In this document: piece by piece, positions 56,629-64,000 of the stretch
How positions within the stretch are numbered: position 1 is the first letter of the stretch
Layout: the number at the start of each line of letters is the position of its first letter
Origin: Agroathelia rolfsii
Taxonomy: Eukaryota > Basidiomycota > Agaricomycetes > Amylocorticiales > Amylocorticiaceae
Reading direction: 5' to 3'
Length of the DNA: 64,000 nt
NCBI GenBank assembly: GCA_018343915.1
Contig: JABRWF010000005.1
Location: forward strand, 3,817,001 to 3,881,000
Notes under the pieces: generated by a model
What the model saw: only the letters and a program-made list of their open reading frames with translations
Database searches by the model: none
Told to the model about the DNA's origin: nothing
Program-made: the position numbers and the translations under genes

Positions 56629-57637
56629 ATGGGCAACATTGTATCTTCGTACTTCCATATGCATGAAGAGGGCTGGCAAGATTCGGAAGTCGAAGTCGAA
56701 AGCGCACCATTCCTCCGTCCCAATCTTCAAGTTGCAAGACTTAGTATCAATACAGAAGAACCATTGGAAAAAAATGCTCTAAGAAAAATCGGATCCAGAG
56801 TAAGGAGAGACTTTCTTTACTATGCCATCTCTATCCAAAGTGTTCTCCTCCTCTGTATTACTGCGTACTTTGCCTATTTCTGGGTATGGGAAGGGTCCAA
56901 CAATCAACTTGTCTTGAAAGGTGAGCCAATACTGACCACAATCTATTGACGCTATTTAATAAACGTACCCCAAAGGTCCCTCTATTGATTATGAAATTAG
57001 AACTTTCTCTTGGGGCTTTGGTGAAGATACCCCCATTTATCAACAGAAAGATTCAGATGTAGTCAATAATGCCTGGAAAAGCCTATACTCAGGTAAACAG
57101 CTCTTGTGCAAAACCACGAACTATGTATACTTTTCAAAGAGACTCATGTAGTCCGTGAAGAGCAAGCCGCTCACCGTCCGGCGGTCCTTTACAGCCTAGA
57201 GTGTCTGGTAACTATGAGCTCACATATTCTGGTGTCCCCACTAAAAAATAATGTATCAGGACGTCATAAGACAAAACCTTCAAACTGACATGTACTGTCT
57301 GAACGAAACAGAGGGCAGAGAGACGAAGAATACCGACAACACTCGTCTTACACACTGTGTCGAGATATTACGCCAGAGCCTGATGTGCATGGCAGATGTT
57401 AGTGTTGTAAGACTGATTCTTCGCTAGCATATTATCAAAATGATTTTGAATCACTGTTGGAACAATAGATTGTATGGCAATGGGTACCAGAGGCCAACGA
57501 GACAACAATCCGGATGGATGTAGGTGAGTGTGATAACGACAACGAACCAAGTATTGGCACAATTCCAATTCGATTTGATGTTAGCCCATACATGTAGGAA
57601 GTTCGAGCAGGTACAAGCATATGCAAGCTCAGGTTAG
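56629..57637 (+). CDS. UstYa-like (DUF3328) protein with degenerate first His motif
   Basis: Six exons (56629-56920, 56976-57092, 57140-57207, 57260-57406, 57469-57523, 57585-57637) give 243 aa. One N-terminal membrane anchor is present (about residues 65-87, AISIQSVLLLCITAYFAYFW) after a cytosolic head. The domain follows: APIY-type TPIYQQKDSDVVNNAWKSLY, then VVREEQAAHRPAVLYSLECL, LTHCVEILRQSLMCMADV, and the closing HTCRKFEQVQAYA. UstYa proteins act as oxidases that cyclise ribosomal peptides (ustiloxin, cyclochlorotine-type pathways) and carry two HXXHC motifs. Here the second is reduced to THC, and the first (normally HQLHC) has become YSLEC. The protein may therefore be inactive or functionally shifted. 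A second member lies at 58890. Confidence 0.8.
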
Positions 57638-58889
57638 TTGGTAGTCGCCTTAACGGTGTTATTAATACAAGCTTTGAGCTTCAAGAATAATTGCCATGTA
57701 TTATCTGCATGTGGTCTGCAATACGAACACATTAACTGCTGGGTGTTAGTGGTGCCAGAGCATGTTAGACTATTACACAGTAGTGCGCTATACCACGAGT
57801 TAGAGAGTCGGCCCGGCGCCGGCGGCCGCTCTAGTCATCTTAGCTTAGCTTTCGAGTCCCTAGTTCCTTGTCCTTAAAAATGTCAGGTTCCGGGCCTAAG
57901 AAAAAGTACTGAAATCATTAAGCCTCTGAGTAGAAAAAGCGGTGCCATACAAACAACTTGTGTACTGACCTGATCAACCGAATTGGCGCGAAAACTGAGG
58001 TGGCTATATGCACTCAGAAAGTGCGACTGTAGCAGCCAAGCACGCGCAAAAGCCGGAAGCAAATGCAGGCCATGCTATCAGTGCTGTCGGGACTCCGCCG
58101 GCGGAGTACCAAGCAATCCCGAACCCGATTCCGAGCTTGCGAGGTTGAGGCAGCAAGTTCAACGTCAACGTCAATGTCAACGTCAGCGATCTTTTGAACC
58201 TTGGATTTATTGTTTCCGTTGATTATTTACCATAATTTCCAATACCGCACCTGTAATCGGCGGCCGCAGCATGAGGTTCTTCAAATTGCTTGGAAAGGGA
58301 GAAAAAAAACCTGTGCAGCCGAACCCTCAACGTTATCTATTACTCCGACATCGATTATTCAGTTTATGCCAACCATCTTCCATCACACAAAGGTTTCTCT
58401 GGACTATGTCATGCAGGTACCTTACCCGTGTGTCCCACATGAATGGGCGATTTGAGCCAAGGTTTTTACCCAATGGCATTGAGTTTTAACCGACACCGGC
58501 AGAGGCTTTACCGGCCTTACCAGCCACTATCAGACAGTGTCCTAAGGGCCATCGTGCATTGATATAGTGATATGTGATTATTAATTAGTCATTCCGATTG
58601 AATTGCAATCAAGGGGCATTAGGGTTGTCTCATGAGCGGTACGGACTTGATACAACCATTCTACTGATGACTCAAGCTGCGGCCTTGAGGATTCCCGATG
58701 GTGCTACCCTATTATTTGATGTCATGCGAACAGCTATTATCTAATGAAAATCATGATGATGTCTGAGTCAGATTGGGGGATCTAGCCAGGACGTTTCGCA
58801 TATTGCTCCAATTCTTGTTCGCCAATGCTGCGTTAAACAACCGCCAGTGGGATCCTTTTGACGACTAGCTTTGGTGAGCCCCCTTAAAC
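57638..58889. other. Intergenic region with an odd GC-rich segment
   Basis: About 1.25 kb. The part at about 57810-58470 is more GC-rich than its flanks and holds two GCGGCCGC sites (about 57820-57830 and 58260-58266). It also has a short (CGTCAA)n tandem repeat at about 58158-58186. Open frames run to about 84 codons, but none is recognised. It could be a decayed element. Confidence 0.4.
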
Positions 58890-60004
58890 ATGAGAACCCG
58901 GCTCAGAGACTACCAGCCCTTGCGGTCACAAGAATCATACAATCCCAACGATAATGCTACTCATGCTAGTAGGTCATGGAAGACAAGGATCCTTGGGAGA
59001 ACTGAGAATTGGCTCACTATTCTGCATCATCCGCTGGATATCCGACTCCTCATCGCAATAGCAACTATCCAAACTATTGCTATCCTTGTCTCCTTGGGTT
59101 ACTTTTGGTGTTTCTTGAGTAAAAAAAACTCTACTTCGCCGTTTCCACAACTGTTATATTGTGAGTAATCGGTAGTTTGACATCACATAATAATATGCAT
59201 GCCAACTTCGTCACAGCTCCAGCTCAGGATGTTGTTCGTTACGAGCTCCAGAAATTTAACGATGGGTTTCCAGGCCCAGATTTGCCTATATATGCACAAC
59301 CATCGTCCAAAGGTGTTGACAGAGCCTGGCATAATCTCACAAAATGTAATTATTGTCAATACTTATATGCGTGTCTATTCCTTGTCAACTTGAGTGAATA
59401 ATTTTCAGATGGGTATTCGAGAATACCTAAAGAGACGGCGAGACGTCTGGCCAATGTAGGTTTAATTATTCACTATAAATAGATCTAGCGCTAATTCCTA
59501 GACAACAGAGGACCCTCCCAATCCCCGGCGATCCAGATGGCTACTACATGGCCGCAGTAGATGTTTTTCACCAATTACATTGGTGTGATTCCACCCTAAT
59601 TGTCTCACACCTCATACCTATTCTGACGAGATTTTACTCAGCTTGGATCTTTTGCGACAGGCACTAGATAGAGACTATTATCCTTGGCCATACGATTACG
59701 CCGGCTGGGTGGCGGGCGTGGGTCATATTAACTGGGGCCAGCATCTATCTCACTGTGTTGACTCAATTCGACAGTCCCTTATGTGTACGGCGGACATGAG
59801 GTGTGTGTATTCTTGCGTTGCAATGGGGCTCCTGCTGATATCACGACGTTGACCTGTCGGTCCATTGTCAGTGTGGGTGAAATGCACACTTGCAGAAGTT
59901 TTGATGATATCTGGGCATGGGCTCGGGATCACCATGCTAAGCAAGACTTTAACATGACAATCCACATCCAGGATGATCTCGAGTTCCCAGTCTTGTATCA
60001 GTAG
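58890..60004 (+). CDS. UstYa-like (DUF3328) oxidase
   Basis: Six exons (58890-59160, 59217-59345, 59409-59455, 59509-59582, 59642-59800, 59872-60004) give 270 aa. A cytosolic head is followed by one membrane anchor (about residues 55-77, LLIAIATIQTIAILVSLGYF). The domain then reads PSSKGVDRAWHNLTKYGYSR, IPKETARRLANRTLPIPGDP, YYMAAVDVFHQLHCLDLLRQ, WGQHLSHCVDSIRQSLMCTA, and the closing HTCRSFDDIWAWA. Both copies of the HXXHC motif (HQLHC and HLSHC) that define functional UstYa enzymes are present. The family catalyses oxidative macrocyclisation or hydroxylation of peptide cores in the secretory pathway. The final 69-nt intron restores SVGEMHTCRSF. It sits 1.25 kb downstream of a degenerate paralogue and about 3.5 kb from two micro-peptide genes. 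Confidence 0.87.
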
Positions 60005-60525
60005 CTCATGTTTCAAATTTACAGAATATTTACAGCATGAATAAGTTGCTTCCGACAAGAACCAGATAACTTTAAAATAGTACGTGTACATTGACAAATT
60101 GTGGCAATCCAGAACGAATTTAAAAGATTGCTAATTGAAGATAGCATTTTATGCTTTACAATATCATGGTACTAATTGAGTCAATAAGTCAAAAGATATT
60201 TTTACTGATGGCACTAAGAGTTATCTCGAAGATAGGTAGAGTCGAAAAATACGACTGCCTTCTGTCTATCAGATTATTCTGGATTACATCATTTCGAACG
60301 GTGACCGTACTGCCTGGGCCTTCTAATCTATTATTATAGGCATTCACTGAAACCACCCATTACAGCGTACTCGGGATTTGGGCGTGGTCTTGGAGCATCG
60401 ATATCTGCCCATATAGCTGCTTCCTAGGCACTGCATGGGTGTCAGTAACCTATGGGGGTTGCGTAGTATGTATGGCCTTTCGATGGAATTAATTTCACTA
60501 CGTTCTTCGGACGTGGCAAAAAACA
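60005..60525. other. Convergent intergenic region
   Basis: About 520 bp of AT-rich DNA between the second UstYa gene and the 7-TM gene. Nothing was seen. Confidence 0.5.
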
Positions 60526-61717
60526 TCATCGAATCGATTGAATGTGTAAGACCATGCCTTGTACATCGCTGTCTTCGAAGATGTTGCTCCCGGTACGTCT
60601 GTTAGACTCGGGTGGAGTTAATTTTAAAATTCTCGAGAAGACAGCAGATGGCTTTGACAGGCTGGCAGTGTCCGTCGCAATGACTAAAGCACCTCGAGCG
60701 ATACGGAATATACTGAGTTGTGAGAACAATGCCTGCCAGCATGGGATTATTAGTATCATACATAGCATTAAATGCCCATAAAGCCGTGATTACTAGCTCA
60801 CAACAGACATAGACCATAAAAAAAATACGGCGTAATTCCACCGAACGCTGCTTGGACCTAAAAATGAACCACAAACAAGAATAATCCCGAGCACAGCGCA
60901 AGGAGCAGAACATTCAACGAGCAAGATTATAATAACTAGATATTTATCGACTGTGTAACACATACACATGATTTTGATACAGATCATAGACACGATCAAT
61001 ACATTGGCTATTGTCGTGAGCATTACACCGGCACCCATAACGTCGAGCATTGCATGGAAATTCCGATGTTTAATCAAGGGAACCGTCGCCATCGAAGCGC
61101 CTGGTGATGGATCTTTGTGTGAGGCATGCATATTAAACAATGCTGTAAGATAGAGTTTACCGAAACTTCCAATGGACATCAAAGCTGGGATTATAGCAGA
61201 ATACCAGTTTGAGTTGAATAATATATATAGGCGATATATCTGACAACATCATCAAAACCATGAATTAGAATGCAGAGCTAAGAAAATAAAGTAAAATACC
61301 ATAAGAGAGTCCGATAAAAAAATGGCAATGTTTTGAGCCACATTTCCGAGCATCATGTAGCTATTAGAGACATTCACGCAGGCATACTCAATAGGATCAT
61401 CAGGGTACTCTGTCCGGCTTGTAACCCAGATTTCTTGAACTAAAAGCGAACGGCTCAGGAAGAAGAGACTGTTGAGAAGCATTTGGATGCTTGAATACGA
61501 TATGTAGGCATATCGGCGAGGATAAGTGAGACTGGGCTTATTATATAGCGCCCAGATGGACAAGAGAGCAATCCCTAAGTAGATACCTATGACTCTGATC
61601 GGTATTAATTTTGGATCACTTTCATATGATAAGCTAACCGTAAAGGATAGAAGAAAGTATTAAACTAATGAAGAGGAATCCTGTATGTTGGACGTCGGAT
61701 GGGAGAGATGATGACAT
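60526..61717 (-). CDS. Seven-transmembrane protein, basidiomycete family
   Basis: Four exons (61717-61639, 61592-61300, 61239-60802, 60732-60526) give 338 aa. Seven hydrophobic helices are visible. They include LYGVIGIYLGIALLSIWALY, SIQMLLNSLFFLSRSLLV, VAQNIAIFLSDSLMIYRLYI, LLVECSAPCAVLGIILVC and VALFSQLSIFRIARGAL. The LSDSLMIYRLY helix and the R-I-A-R-G cytosolic end match a large agaricomycete family of uncharacterised 7-TM proteins. Intron 1 uses the second of two nearby AG acceptors, which keeps the frame. The last intron has a TACTAAT branch site. No receptor or transporter function has been shown for the family. The gene is divergent from CDC48. Confidence 0.8.
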
Positions 61718-62408
61718 GAACCTAGTTCTTACCTTCAGTCAGACAGGGATAAGATGGATTTATATTGTAAATGGAAACAGGTTCATCACGGCAATAACAT
61801 CGTCGCGCCTAGTGCCTGTAAGCCACTTTACCAAATACTTATCGGCAAATAGGCCAGCCCGGGCATGCATTATGGAATATGCGCCCATCGCAGTAAACTT
61901 TAAGAATGGGCGCGTATCATATTAGGATATGAGGTCAGAGTGTATCTAAAAGTACAAGAGTGGCCATTTTGAGCACTCCATCATGTTTACCTTCTGTATA
62001 TGTATAGTTGCTGAATTGGATAAAGAGCTGAGATGATCTTGCAATCAAGAATTGATACAGACACAGCTTCCGGTAGGCTTGGTGTAAGAATTTCTGACAG
62101 CTGGAAGGCTTAGAAACCATAACAGCTGCTAAATGTGCGAAGATAGGTGTGCATTTCTTACCAACCGATAATATAAATGTATTACCAACATTAACATTGG
62201 CCATATCTACATTTGTCGCTTCAACAGTTGTGTAGTTATAGAAGCGGGGTGTGGCACCAAGTTCAGTCGAGTGGCTTCCAGAAGCTTATGTCAGCAGCCC
62301 CGACGCGTATGTCAAGGACGCGCGTCCAGCTTGCTTTCTCCACAAAACCGCGAGCTCTTTCTCGCACTTTAACCGCCATCTTTTCTACCATCTAACTGTT
62401 CTGCAATT
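61718..62408. promoter_or_regulatory. Divergent region of the 7-TM gene and CDC48
   Basis: About 690 bp between divergent starts. It includes the GC-rich CDC48 upstream segment at about 62280-62390. No clear boxes were seen. Confidence 0.4.

Positions 62409-64000
<1,592 letters not shown>

Overview
The window looks like nuclear DNA of a filamentous basidiomycete, most likely a mushroom-forming agaricomycete. Genes carry many short introns (about 50-75 nt, GT-AG, CT(A/G)AC-like branch sites). They include a multicopper laccase, basidiomycete-type F-box proteins, a DUF6534 membrane protein, UstYa/DUF3328 proteins and many small secreted proteins. The species cannot be named from sequence alone. 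I resolved splice junctions by hand, using reading frame and family motifs, so exon coordinates are reconstructions.

Layout. 0-4.4 kb: a START-like protein running off the left edge (minus), a divergent pyridoxal kinase (plus) and a DUF6534 membrane protein (minus). 4.9-11.8 kb: three F-box genes, two of them clear paralogues, plus a decayed fourth copy. 12-14.4 kb: two 78-aa cysteine-rich secreted proteins with a knottin-like spacing. 15.4-24 kb: a housekeeping block of KHDC4-type KH protein, Arp2, cofactor-independent phosphoglycerate mutase and a mucin-like single-pass membrane protein. 25-27.8 kb: a 1.32-kb tandem duplication carrying two paralogous four-cysteine secreted proteins. 28.3-29.4 kb: a thioesterase-like protein, followed by about 3 kb with no gene I can support. 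32.5-43.5 kb: laccase, an intron-containing tRNA-Phe(GAA), a conserved-looking protein of unknown function and a GH35 beta-galactosidase. 43.9-44.9 kb: a MITE-like element and a cytochrome P450 remnant. 46-52.4 kb: a secreted protein with histidine-rich tandem repeats, tubulin-folding cofactor B and a UBA/zinc-finger/UBX protein. 53.4-62 kb: two paralogous micro-peptide genes (49 and 45 aa with signal peptides), two UstYa/DUF3328 oxidase-like genes and a 7-TM protein. 62.4 kb to the right edge: CDC48/p97.

How the parts relate. The housekeeping genes (pyridoxal kinase, Arp2, PGM, TBCB, UBX protein, CDC48) are unrelated neighbours. The UBX protein and CDC48 are probable partners, because UBX domains dock on CDC48. 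Laccase and beta-galactosidase suggest plant-material degradation. The most unusual parts are the three independent pairs of tiny secreted proteins, the pairing of two signal-peptide micro-peptides with two UstYa-family genes (a RiPP-like arrangement), and the His-rich repeat protein.

Two otherwise well-conserved genes (START-like and PGM) each contain one extra base that breaks the frame. Assembly errors are at least as likely as real mutations.
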